The position numbers and the translations under genes are program-made. The notes below the pieces were generated by a model. That model did no database searches, had not been told where the DNA came from, and saw nothing but the letters and a program-made list of their open reading frames with translations. From assembly GCA_021163945.1 (NCBI GenBank), contig JAGGTC010000080.1, positions 1 through 31,651 on the forward strand: 31,651 nt of DNA. The letters run 5' to 3'. Positions 23,520 through 31,599 of this stretch are shown here, piece by piece; positions within the stretch are counted from its first letter, which is position 1; every line of letters starts with the position of its first letter. The DNA comes from Deltaproteobacteria bacterium. Lineage in GTDB: Bacteria > Desulfobacterota > Desulfofervidia > Desulfofervidales > DG-60.

Positions 23520-26189
23520 TTAATCAATTTCTTTTTTATTTAAGTTTGTTCTAATAATAGACCTAACCTTATCCAAATTGGTCTTAAGCCTTATTAGTTT
23601 TTCATCTAGGGCCTTTGTTTTCTCCCTCTCCTTTTCTACTACGGCCTTTGGGGCCTTAGAAAGGAAATCTTCATTTGCCAATTTGCGTTGATGAATGGAC
23701 AATTCCTTAACGATTTTGCCAATTTCCTTATCAAGCCTTCTCTCCTCTGCCTCTAGGTCTATAATACCCTTAAGGGGCATAAAGATCTCTATATCCTGCC
23801 AGAGTGAGGCAGATGAATATGTTGGCCTTTGGGCCTTTGGGGTCAGAAGGAGCTCCCCAATCACCCCTAAATGGGCAATAGGGGCCTTGTGTTTAGCTAT
23901 CTTATCCAAGAGGTCCTTATTGCCAGACAAAATGATTTTTATCTTTGTACTGGGCGGGATGTTTATTTCTCCCCGCATATTTCTTATGGTCTTTACCAAC
24001 CCTATCATAAGCTCCATCTCCTCTTTTGCACTTTCATCTCTAAGTTCCGGTCTATAAGTAGGATAGCTGCTTTCCAATATGCTTTCTCTCTCCCCTGGCA
24101 GATGATGCCAGATCTCCTCTGTTACAAAGGGCATAAATGGATGAAGTAGCCTTAAGATAGTAGATAAGGTCTCAAGCAATACCCCTTGTGTAATCCTTTT
24201 TTCCTCAAGGTCTCTTGATTGATAGAGGGTAGGCTTTATCCATTCTAGATACCAGTCACAGAACTCATACCATATAAAGTGATAGAGTGCATAGGCGGCT
24301 TTATCAAATTCATAGGCCTCTAGTGAATTCTTTACTGATTTAATCACATCCTGCAGTTGTGTAATTATCCAACGATCAGCCACACTCCCCCTCTCTGGCA
24401 TTGGCTCTATATAGTTCTCTATATTAAGTAAGGTAAAACGTGCCGCATTCCATAACTTATTAACAAAATGGCGATACCCCTTAATATATTTTTCAGAGAG
24501 TTGGATATCCCTTCCTTGAACGGCCAAGGAGACAAGTGTAAATCTCAATGCGTCTGTGCCATATTTTTCCGTCATAACCAAGGGATCAATGACGTTTCCC
24601 TTGGATTTACTCATTTTTTGACCTTTTTCATCTCGGATAAGGGCATGGATATAGACATCATGAAAGGGAACCTCATGCATAAAGTGGAGCCCCATCATCA
24701 TCATCCTTGCCACCCAGAAAAATAGGATATCAAAACCTGTGATAAGGACAGAGGTGGGATAAAACATCTTCAGTTCATTTGTATTTTCTGGCCATCCAAG
24801 TGTCCCAAAGGGCCAAAGGGCTGAGCTAAACCAGGTGTCTAAAACATCTGTCTCTTCTCTAAACTCCTTTCCCCCACATTTTTGGCAAATAACTGGCCTC
24901 TCTTTATCTACTATAATGTTACCACAATCCTTACAATACCATGCCGGGATTCTATGACCCCACCAAATTTGACGTGAGATACACCAATCCCTAATGTTGT
25001 ACAACCACTCAAAGTATACCTTTTCCCAGTTGCTGGGTATTAAACGGGTCTTCTTCTCCTTTACAGCAGCAATAGCGGCCTGGGCCAATGGCTTAGTGCG
25101 TACAAACCACTGTTTGGAGAGCAATGGTTCTACTATTGTCTTGCACCTATAACAATGGCCCACACTGTGTTCTAAGGGTTCAATCTTCTCTAACAGCCCC
25201 TCCTCCTTTAGGTCATCTACAATCCTTTCTCTGCAAACAAATCGGTCTAACCCCTTGTATGGCCCAGCCTCATCTGTCATTTCCCCCTTCTCGTCAATGA
25301 CCTTTATAGCAGGCAGATTATGCCTACTGCCAATCTCAAAATCATTTGGATCATGTGCAGGTGTAACCTTGAGGGCACCTGTCCCAAACTCCCTTTCTAC
25401 ATATGTATCAAAGATAATAGGGATTGGCCTATTTAGGATAGGGACAAGTACATATACGCCTTTTAGGTTCTTATAACGCTCATCCTCTGGGTGGACTGCT
25501 ACGGCTGTATCCCCAAGCAGGGTCTCAGGCCTAGTAGTAGCTACTGTTATATATCCCCTTTTATCTTCCCTTAAATAGCGAATATAATAGAGATTGCCCT
25601 TATGGGGCTCATATTCTACCTCTAAATCGGCCAAGGCAGTTTGGCACCTCGGACACCAGTTTATGATATAGTCCCCTTGAAATATAAGACCCTCTTTATA
25701 GAGGTGGACAAATACCTCCTTTACAGCCTTTGAGAATCCCTCATCCATAGTAAATCTCTGGTATCTCCAATCGCAGGAACACCCCAAACGCTTTAATTGG
25801 TTAATGATACGATTCCCATAGTTTTCCTTCCACCTCCATACCTCCTTGATAAATTCCTCCCTACCCAACTCTTGGCGGGCAATGCCCCTTTGGGCAAGCT
25901 CCCTCTCCACTACATTTTGGGTAGCAATGCCTGCATGGTCTGTGCCCGGGATCCACAGCACATTATAACCCTTCATCTTTTTATAGCGGGCTATAACATC
26001 CTGCAGTGTGCAGTTTAGGGCATGCCCCATATGTAAAGAACCTGTCACATTTGGCGGTGGGATGACCATGGAAAAAACCTTTTCTTTCGATTGTAGGTCT
26101 GCCGAAAAGAGCCCCCTTTCTACCCAATAATTGTACCACTTTTCCTCTACTTTCGATGGTTCATAACTCTTCTCTAAGACCTTCCTCAT
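23520..26189 (-). CDS. valS: Valyl-tRNA synthetase
   Basis: Class I synthetase of 889 residues that charges tRNA-Val. The HIGH-type motif reads PPPNVTGSLHMGHAL with His53 and His56, and the second signature is KMSKSKGNVIDP near residue 530. The editing domain (TTRPETLLGDTAVAVHPED) and zinc-type CxxC pairs in the insertion are visible, and the last 60 residues form the expected coiled-coil arm (EAEERRLDKEIGKIVKEL). It follows thi4 by 24 bases. Confidence 0.98.
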   Translation of the reverse strand: MRKVLEKSYEPSKVEEKWYNYWVERGLFSADLQSKEKVFSMVIPPPNVTGSLHMGHALNCTLQDVIARYKKMKGYNVLWIPGTDHAGIATQNVVERELAQRGIARQELGREEFIKEVWRWKENYGNRIINQLKRLGCSCDWRYQRFTMDEGFSKAVKEVFVHLYKEGLIFQGDYIINWCPRCQTALADLEVEYEPHKGNLYYIRYLREDKRGYITVATTRPETLLGDTAVAVHPEDERYKNLKGVYVLVPILNRPIPIIFDTYVEREFGTGALKVTPAHDPNDFEIGSRHNLPAIKVIDEKGEMTDEAGPYKGLDRFVCRERIVDDLKEEGLLEKIEPLEHSVGHCYRCKTIVEPLLSKQWFVRTKPLAQAAIAAVKEKKTRLIPSNWEKVYFEWLYNIRDWCISRQIWWGHRIPAWYCKDCGNIIVDKERPVICQKCGGKEFREETDVLDTWFSSALWPFGTLGWPENTNELKMFYPTSVLITGFDILFFWVARMMMMGLHFMHEVPFHDVYIHALIRDEKGQKMSKSKGNVIDPLVMTEKYGTDALRFTLVSLAVQGRDIQLSEKYIKGYRHFVNKLWNAARFTLLNIENYIEPMPERGSVADRWIITQLQDVIKSVKNSLEAYEFDKAAYALYHFIWYEFCDWYLEWIKPTLYQSRDLEEKRITQGVLLETLSTILRLLHPFMPFVTEEIWHHLPGERESILESSYPTYRPELRDESAKEEMELMIGLVKTIRNMRGEINIPPSTKIKIILSGNKDLLDKIAKHKAPIAHLGVIGELLLTPKAQRPTYSSASLWQDIEIFMPLKGIIDLEAEERRLDKEIGKIVKELSIHQRKLANEDFLSKAPKAVVEKEREKTKALDEKLIRLKTNLDKVRSIIRTNLNKKEID

Positions 26190-26213
26190 ATTTATCTTTG
26201 TCCTATGAATCCC

Positions 26214-26996
26214 TTAATCTTTTTTTAACCTTTCATGAATAAGGTCTGCAACCCTCTCTCCAGAGAGGAGCATCCCCCCAAATATGGGGCCCATGCGATA
26301 GGAACCAAATGTGGCATTTGCTGCCATCCCAGCAACAAACAGGCCTGGATAGGCCTCTTTTGTGTTCTTTAAGGTATCTGTCTCTCCAATCTCTGCCCAA
26401 AGTGGTTTTTCTCCCATTATCTTACCAGTAGGGGTGAGAAGTGTCTCCCCCATCTTCTTTTCAACAACCTTTACCACCTCTGTACCGTGGCCAGTGGCAT
26501 CTATTACACATTGGGCACGGATAGTCAATGGATCTACCTCAAGCCTGGCCACCTCTATAGTTGACCAATTTATAACCAGGCCAACAATATGCCTCTCCCT
26601 TATTAAGACATCCTCTACACAAATGGCATTGAATATATTTACCCCTGCTCTACAGGCCTTAGAGCAGATAGTTGTTACTGCCTCTATAGCGTCTGCTGTA
26701 TAATAGCCTTTGGAGAATGGCATTGTCTTTATTTTAAATTCATCTAGAATCCTCTTTCCCTCTGTTTGAACCACAATTTGATTAAACATCATCCCCCCAC
26801 CCCACATACCACCACCAATGCTCAACTTTTTCTCAAAAATAGCCACTTTGTAGCCTTTTTTTGCCAAATAATAACCAGCTACCAACCCAGAGGGGCCTGC
26901 ACCCACAATGGCTACATCTAGTGTTAAACAACCCTTTAGCTTCTCTATAAATCTCTCTATGATGGCCTGGGTTATAATAATCTCATCTAGTGGCAT
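26214..26996 (-). CDS. thi4: Thi4-type thiazole synthase (sulfide-dependent type), Glu at active-site Cys/His position
   Basis: A 260-residue Thi4 protein that makes the adenylated thiazole precursor of thiamine from NAD and glycine. VGAGPSGLVAGYYLAKKGYK at 31-50 and FEKKLSIGGGMWGGGM form the dinucleotide site; DATGHGTEVV and FGSYRMGPIFGGMLLSGE are conserved Thi4 segments. Yeast Thi4 has a sacrificial Cys before the MDP/VDP motif, and the archaeal sulfide-using enzymes have His; here the residue is Glu153 (RLEVDPLTI), read from a GAG codon. Lack of Cys fits a multi-turnover enzyme using free sulfide, suited to a sulfidogen. It follows the NIL-ferredoxin gene by 12 bases. Confidence 0.93.
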   Translation of the reverse strand: MPLDEIIITQAIIERFIEKLKGCLTLDVAIVGAGPSGLVAGYYLAKKGYKVAIFEKKLSIGGGMWGGGMMFNQIVVQTEGKRILDEFKIKTMPFSKGYYTADAIEAVTTICSKACRAGVNIFNAICVEDVLIRERHIVGLVINWSTIEVARLEVDPLTIRAQCVIDATGHGTEVVKVVEKKMGETLLTPTGKIMGEKPLWAEIGETDTLKNTKEAYPGLFVAGMAANATFGSYRMGPIFGGMLLSGERVADLIHERLKKD

Positions 26997-27008
26997 GTTC
27001 GTCCCCTT

Positions 27009-27431
27009 TTAATCTGCATAATTTTCTAATATCTCAATGGCCCCATAGGCACATGCAGAAAGGCAATGCTTACACACAATACACCTCTCCTTTTCAAATG
27101 ATACCCTCATTGTCTTTCTATCAACCACAAAGCATTGGCTGGGACAACCTGGTACACAGGCCGTGCAATGGACACACCTCTCCCTGAGCCAGTGAATCCC
27201 CTCAATGACTGGTTTAATCCTTACCCCTATTCCACTTAAATAATTCTTTGCACTTTCTAGTGCGCCCTTTTCCCCTTGGACCTCTATCACCAAACGCCCC
27301 TCCTTTCCAGGTGTTACACTTGCCTTAAGGATGTTTATCATTAAATCATAATCATGAATAAGGTGATAGGTAATAGGCCTATCTACTGTCTGTTCAGGGA
27401 AGATAAGGAGATATTTTCTTTTAACTTTCAT
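27009..27431 (-). CDS. NIL-domain 2[4Fe-4S] protein, partner of homocysteine synthase
   Basis: A 140-residue protein: an N-terminal NIL domain (about 3-75) followed by two ferredoxin sites, Cys86/89/92/96-Pro and Cys117/120/123/127. In methanogens the equivalent gene sits beside the DUF39 gene, and both are needed for making homocysteine from aspartate semialdehyde and sulfide; the iron-sulfur protein probably delivers electrons. Here it overlaps the DUF39 gene by 11 bases, supporting a shared complex. A second possible client is Thi4, immediately downstream. Confidence 0.9.
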   Translation of the reverse strand: MKVKRKYLLIFPEQTVDRPITYHLIHDYDLMINILKASVTPGKEGRLVIEVQGEKGALESAKNYLSGIGVRIKPVIEGIHWLRERCVHCTACVPGCPSQCFVVDRKTMRVSFEKERCIVCKHCLSACAYGAIEILENYAD

Positions 27432-28584
27432 TATTTAACCTATCTATTGTTATGGCAGGCTGTGTCAATGTAAATCTTCCTTGCCTTATCCATTCTTTCA
27501 GTGTATTTGCAATCTCCCTTGCCCTAGCATAGCTTGAGAATGTACAAGTAGGCACTCTCTTTCCAAGGATTTTGGTACTGCCACTCTTAAGCTCCTCATA
27601 GCTTACCTCTGCCAGGATCTCATCCTTACCATTTGGATAGGCCTCACTATAATCTACTACAGGCATGATGATATCCTTATTTGCCACCAATGTATAGGAT
27701 AAGATCTCCTCATTTAATAAGGGAATGGGTATGCCTATCCCCACGGCAAGGCTTACGCCATAGCCCCTTAGGGATACCCCCCTCAAAAAATGGCTACTCA
27801 TCTGCTTTAGGTCTCCAATGAGGGCCAAGGTGCCAGCAGGGCCTTTTGGGATTCCCCTCTCTGTCCTTGGAGAATTTGGTGTATGCTGTGTTCCATGCCA
27901 AATGATATAGCCAATCCCACCCCCTAAAAATACACGTGTCCCTATGCCTATAGTCTTATAGTATGGGTCATTCATAAGTGGAGAGAGCATTCCAGCAGTG
28001 GCATAGTGGGCACTGCCCAGTTTGGGTAGGAGGACACCCATGTAGGTATATATCACCTTATCTGAAAGGTTAACAGCCACATTATAGTTTTGATAACTAT
28101 TCCTAGGGTTAAGGAGGATGGCATCATTTAGATTCTTTAAATTGATAAGACAGCTATACTCTTTGCGAGGGTAACAATGAGTCCCATAGGCAAAGACAGA
28201 GAGTTTTATATCCTTTCCACTTACCAAATCCTCAATTATATGTCCACCTCCATATTTAAATGCACCAGGGTACACCTTATTTCTAGGGTCCTCTTCTGGT
28301 AAGGCGCTTGCACCCAAATAGATATCCGCGGCCGCCAGTCCACTATAGGCAGGGACATTGTTTAAGTAAACAGCCCCTGCCTTAATTTTTGGCTTGGGCT
28401 GGGAGAAATTTAGCAATACCCCAGAGGAACACATAGGGCTAAATGTGCCTGTTGTAACTACATCTACTTCTTCTAGTGTCTTTTTTATCCCCTTTTCTTT
28501 TACTATACTCAATATCTCCTCTGCGGTCACCACAACTACCTTTCCGCTTTTTATCTTCTGGTTAATCTCTTCTATAGTCTTCAT
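27421..28584 (-). CDS. DUF39 homocysteine biosynthesis protein (aspartate semialdehyde sulfurtransferase type)
   Basis: A 387-residue member of the DUF39/COG1900 family. In methanogens this protein, with its NIL-ferredoxin partner, converts aspartate semialdehyde and sulfide to homocysteine, bypassing activated homoserine. Visible conserved parts are TTGTFSPMCSSG with Cys52, GGGHIIEDLVSGK, AYGTHCYPRKEY with Cys137, and FLGGGIGYIIWHGTQH. The two Cys are candidates for carrying sulfur during the reaction (inference). The gene starts two bases after pncB and overlaps the partner gene by 11 bases. Some older annotations call the family methanogenesis marker or hypothetical. Confidence 0.9.
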   Translation of the reverse strand: MKTIEEINQKIKSGKVVVVTAEEILSIVKEKGIKKTLEEVDVVTTGTFSPMCSSGVLLNFSQPKPKIKAGAVYLNNVPAYSGLAAADIYLGASALPEEDPRNKVYPGAFKYGGGHIIEDLVSGKDIKLSVFAYGTHCYPRKEYSCLINLKNLNDAILLNPRNSYQNYNVAVNLSDKVIYTYMGVLLPKLGSAHYATAGMLSPLMNDPYYKTIGIGTRVFLGGGIGYIIWHGTQHTPNSPRTERGIPKGPAGTLALIGDLKQMSSHFLRGVSLRGYGVSLAVGIGIPIPLLNEEILSYTLVANKDIIMPVVDYSEAYPNGKDEILAEVSYEELKSGSTKILGKRVPTCTFSSYARAREIANTLKEWIRQGRFTLTQPAITIDRLNNES

Positions 28585-28586
28585 AT

Positions 28587-29951
28587 CTAACTCTCACCTA
28601 GTTCCTTTTCCAGTATTCTATAGGTTACCCTTTCCTGTAATTTCCTCAACCCTGGGCTCAATTCTATTGGGAACTCCTTTTTTGGTTCTAATTCCTTTAA
28701 TTCTTCATCTAACTTTAAAAATTCTTCAAAGAACCTCTCTCTTATCTCTTCTAAGGAATCAGGTGGTGATACCCTCTTTCCCCCTCTCATCACAGGCTGC
28801 AAGATGGGTTCCCCCTCCTCTATAGGCTCATGACGCAAGGCAATTACATCCTTCTTTAGCCTTCCATTCTCTACAAAACGGTAGATCTGTTTCTCATCCA
28901 CTAAGGTCTCCTTTCCAGCACTGAGTTTTAGAACAGGCCTATTATTATATTTAACCAACTTGTAGGCAATGTCCGTATAGGGGGCATCTGCAGAGACACC
29001 CATCTTGGTGCCAACACCAAATGCATCTATTTCTGCCCCCTTTTCTATCACCTCAGCAATCTTATATTCATCAAAACCCCCACTGACAAATATTGAGACA
29101 TCATTCAAACCAGATTCATTTAAGACCTTTCTTACCTGCCTACTTAGTGAAGGGGTATCCCCACTGTCTAAACGTACACCCTTTAATTTCAACCCCCTCT
29201 CCCTCATCTCCTTTCCTACTGCGGCCGCTTTATAGGCACCCGTAATAGTATCATAAGTATCTATTAAAAGCACTGTATTTTCAGGAAATACTTTGGAAAA
29301 TGCACGGAATGCAGAAAGCTCCTTATCAAAGCTAAGGATAAATGAGTGGGCCATTGTACCAAATGTAGGGATATTGTAAAGCCTTCCTGCAAGGACATTG
29401 CTTGTCCCCATAAAACCAGCTATATAGCTTGCCCTTGCTACCTTTAGGGCAGCATCGGTGCCGTGTGTCCTCCTCAATGAAAAGTCCACCAGCTTTCTCC
29501 CCTTTGCTGCATAAAGGCACCTAGATGCCTTAGTGGCAATACTTACTTGAAAATTAATGGTGTTGATAATCAAAGGTTCTACTAACTGGGCCTCAATGAT
29601 TGGGGCTGTAACCTCCAAGATTGGCTCATCTTTAAAAAATATCCTCCCCTCTGGGATGGCAAATACATCTCCTGTAAAACGCAGGTTACTTAGATAATGT
29701 AAAAAATCGGGGGAAAACAGTTTGGTATTTTCTAAATAATCCAAATCCTCTTTAGAGAATTTCAAATTTTCTAAAAATGTCAATACATCATCTAGACCTG
29801 CACTAACAAAATAGCGGCGATTAGGTGGATATTTTCTAATAAAGAGGCTGAATGTAGCCTTTGTAAACATATTATATTCAAAGTAGCAGGCAGCCATGGT
29901 AAGCTCATAGAGGTCTGTAAGTAGGGCTAGGTTATCAGGACGTGCAAACAT
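28587..29951 (-). CDS. pncB: Nicotinate phosphoribosyltransferase
   Basis: Forms nicotinate mononucleotide from nicotinate and PRPP in the NAD salvage route; 454 residues. The N-terminus NLALLTDLYELTMAACYF, the FSLRRTHGTDAALKVARA segment, the GTMAHSFILSF stretch carrying the regulatory histidine, and LLIDTYDTITG with VRLDSGD near the phosphoribosyl site are all typical. It is the first gene of a long minus-strand run ending at 21920. Its promoter predicts transcription starting at the ATG, and no ribosome binding site is close (AAGGGG lies 13 bases upstream, inside the promoter spacer). Confidence 0.96.
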   Translation of the reverse strand: MFARPDNLALLTDLYELTMAACYFEYNMFTKATFSLFIRKYPPNRRYFVSAGLDDVLTFLENLKFSKEDLDYLENTKLFSPDFLHYLSNLRFTGDVFAIPEGRIFFKDEPILEVTAPIIEAQLVEPLIINTINFQVSIATKASRCLYAAKGRKLVDFSLRRTHGTDAALKVARASYIAGFMGTSNVLAGRLYNIPTFGTMAHSFILSFDKELSAFRAFSKVFPENTVLLIDTYDTITGAYKAAAVGKEMRERGLKLKGVRLDSGDTPSLSRQVRKVLNESGLNDVSIFVSGGFDEYKIAEVIEKGAEIDAFGVGTKMGVSADAPYTDIAYKLVKYNNRPVLKLSAGKETLVDEKQIYRFVENGRLKKDVIALRHEPIEEGEPILQPVMRGGKRVSPPDSLEEIRERFFEEFLKLDEELKELEPKKEFPIELSPGLRKLQERVTYRILEKELGES

Positions 29952-29958
29952 TTTTTGA

Positions 29959-29987
29959 TAAATACCCCTTTATTTTCATTTTTGCAA
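29959..29987 (-). promoter_or_regulatory. Promoter of the pncB operon
   Basis: TTGCAA (complement of 29982-29987), 17-base spacer, TATTTA (complement of 29959-29964). The predicted start is about 29952, at or one base before the pncB ATG, so the mRNA would be leaderless. Confidence 0.5.
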
Positions 29988-29997
29988 TACTTATAAT
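29969..29997 (+). promoter_or_regulatory. Promoter of lipoprotein gene
   Basis: Consensus -10 box TATAAT (29992-29997) with a weak -35 (TTTATT, 29969-29974) at 17 bases. The predicted start is about 30004, exactly the A of the ATG. It is interleaved with the divergent pncB promoter. Confidence 0.5.
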
Positions 29998-30003
29998 CAT
30001 GGC

Positions 30004-30807
30004 ATGATCCAAATTCTTTTGATTTTATTAGTAGCATTCTCTTCTGTCTTGGGATGTGCAACAGCAAATCTTACCAAAGGGCAGATAAGGGAAGATTTGA
30101 TAAAGGCATTAAACAATATAGATAGCTATTGCTATAAGATGCAGATGTATATGGAGACATCCATATCTGGGGAAGATGGAAAGGACATTGTAAAATCAAG
30201 CGGGAATGCCTATGTGGATGTCAAAAACAAAAGGATAAAGGTATTAATCAATATGAATGAAATCAACAAGGCAAGATCCAAATTAACCAAAACCGAGATA
30301 TACATTTTTGATACCACGGAATACCTTCATTTATGTAGTGATGGAAAATGGGATAATTGGGTAAAGTTTGAGGTATCTAGAGATAAATTTGAGAGTGAGA
30401 ATCAGGTTGAGAAACAAATAAAGCTTGCTGTGCTCTCTAAGATAAAAAGTTTAAAGGCAAAAGACAATTATTATCTACTAAACATTGAACCTGAGAAAGA
30501 GGCCTTCTGGAAGTTGGTAATGGAACAAGAGGAAGAACACCCTCTCTTAAAACTGCTCAATTTAGACTATGAAGATGTAATTAAAGAGGCAGATATGAAT
30601 ATCTGGATAGAAAAGGGAATACTTTTCCCCATAAGGTGTGTCTTGAAAATGAGGGCCATAATTGAGGGGGAAATAATGAAAGAACCATTTAGAATGACGA
30701 TTAATGTAGAAAAGGTCTATAAATATTATGATTATAATAAATCAATAGCTCTTAAGTTACCTGAAGAGGCAAAGAAAGCGAAGGTCTATGAGGAGGAATG
30801 GGATTAA
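30004..30807 (+). CDS. Putative lipoprotein of unknown function
   Basis: A 267-residue protein with a lipoprotein signal: hydrophobic residues 3-16 and a lipobox ending Leu-Gly-Cys18. The mature part alternates short beta-like segments (YCYKMQMYMETSI, NAYVDVKNKRIKVLINM, TKTEIYIFDTTEYLHL) in a way that suggests an LolA/LppX-like half-barrel, with acidic and lysine-rich character throughout. I do not recognise a specific family. It is a single gene ending in a strong terminator shared with the convergent rhodanese gene. An upstream ATG at 29999 leads at once to a stop, so 30004 is the start. Confidence 0.8.
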   Translation: MIQILLILLVAFSSVLGCATANLTKGQIREDLIKALNNIDSYCYKMQMYMETSISGEDGKDIVKSSGNAYVDVKNKRIKVLINMNEINKARSKLTKTEIYIFDTTEYLHLCSDGKWDNWVKFEVSRDKFESENQVEKQIKLAVLSKIKSLKAKDNYYLLNIEPEKEAFWKLVMEQEEEHPLLKLLNLDYEDVIKEADMNIWIEKGILFPIRCVLKMRAIIEGEIMKEPFRMTINVEKVYKYYDYNKSIALKLPEEAKKAKVYEEEWD

Positions 30808-30845
30808 AAAAGCCCCTCTAAAATAGAGGGGCCAAAGGCTTTTTT
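30806..30845. terminator. Bidirectional terminator between convergent genes
   Basis: Inner perfect nine-base stem (30812-30820 with 30824-30832, loop AAA) followed on the minus strand by T6. An outer nine-base arm (30806-30814 with 30837-30845) ends in T6 on the plus strand. The two arms share bases, so each direction may use a different fold. It overlaps both flanking stop codons. Confidence 0.85.
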
Positions 30846-31533
30846 ACTCACCACCCAACATATAGAGCCAGATCCTGTCTTTATCAACACTTTGAGTTAT
30901 AGGAAGACCCGTATCCATCCAGGAGACTGAGTCATCCGGGTCATCTATATCATCTGTTACTGTTTCAAGTGAAATTCCGGGTCCTGGATCAGGTAGCCTT
31001 CCAGGATAGCCCCTATAACCCTTTTCATTTGGGTCTACGCTACTGCTTCCCTGAAATCCACCACTGCCACCCTTACCATTTTCTTCATTCTTAAGTGGAT
31101 TATCAATCTCATAGATTGTATAATAGTCCTCTCCTAATTCCTCTTCCAAATATTCTGCAGCATGGGTGCTCCTGTGGCCACTTCTGCACATAAGTATTAG
31201 GGTTGAACCCTTAGGGAATGTCCTCTTTACAAGCTCAAGGAATAGGTGTTTAACCACTATACCGCCAGCCTTGACCTTTCCATCAGTCTCTACAAATTGA
31301 TATGCCCAGATCTTCCATGGGATATTATAAGGTGTTGTCCCATCAGGCAGCTTGCATGTCCCTACCCAGAGAAACTCTGCTGTTGTCCTAACATCTATAA
31401 GGTAGGCATTAGAATGAGAAGCCAACAACTCATATGCCTCTTGCGCAGTCAGCGTTTCATAGGCCCTTGCACTGCTTATTAATAACCCAAATACTAAAAA
31501 CATAACTACTAAAACCCCACTCACCTTTTTCAT
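30844..31533 (-). CDS. Exported rhodanese-domain protein
   Basis: A 229-residue protein with an N-terminal signal peptide (Lys-Lys, hydrophobic 5-21, likely cut after Ala24) and a rhodanese domain (about 27-145). The active-site loop CRSGHRS contains Cys116, so it should carry a persulfide, presumably in the periplasm. The first half has AYLIDVRTTAEF; an unusual insert LPDGTTPYNIPWKIWAY follows. After the domain is a Gly/Ser/Pro-rich linker and an acidic tail (TDDIDDPDDS) of unknown role. GGAGG lies upstream of the ATG. In sulfur-metabolising bacteria such proteins handle sulfane sulfur; the substrate here is unknown. Confidence 0.88.
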   Translation of the reverse strand: MKKVSGVLVVMFLVFGLLISSARAYETLTAQEAYELLASHSNAYLIDVRTTAEFLWVGTCKLPDGTTPYNIPWKIWAYQFVETDGKVKAGGIVVKHLFLELVKRTFPKGSTLILMCRSGHRSTHAAEYLEEELGEDYYTIYEIDNPLKNEENGKGGSGGFQGSSSVDPNEKGYRGYPGRLPDPGPGISLETVTDDIDDPDDSVSWMDTGLPITQSVDKDRIWLYMLGGE

Positions 31534-31599
31534 TTCCCATCGCCTCCTTTCTTTAATTATTTCATTCAGATTTCTAATCTATTCATCACCTCCTTTCAT

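Noticed and set aside
26362..26703. A 113-codon plus-strand open frame
   Set aside because: Antisense to thi4; Ser/Thr-rich shadow translation.
28394..28825. A 143-codon hydrophobic plus-strand open frame
   Set aside because: Antisense to the DUF39 and pncB junction; the apparent membrane segments come from the complement of charged codons.
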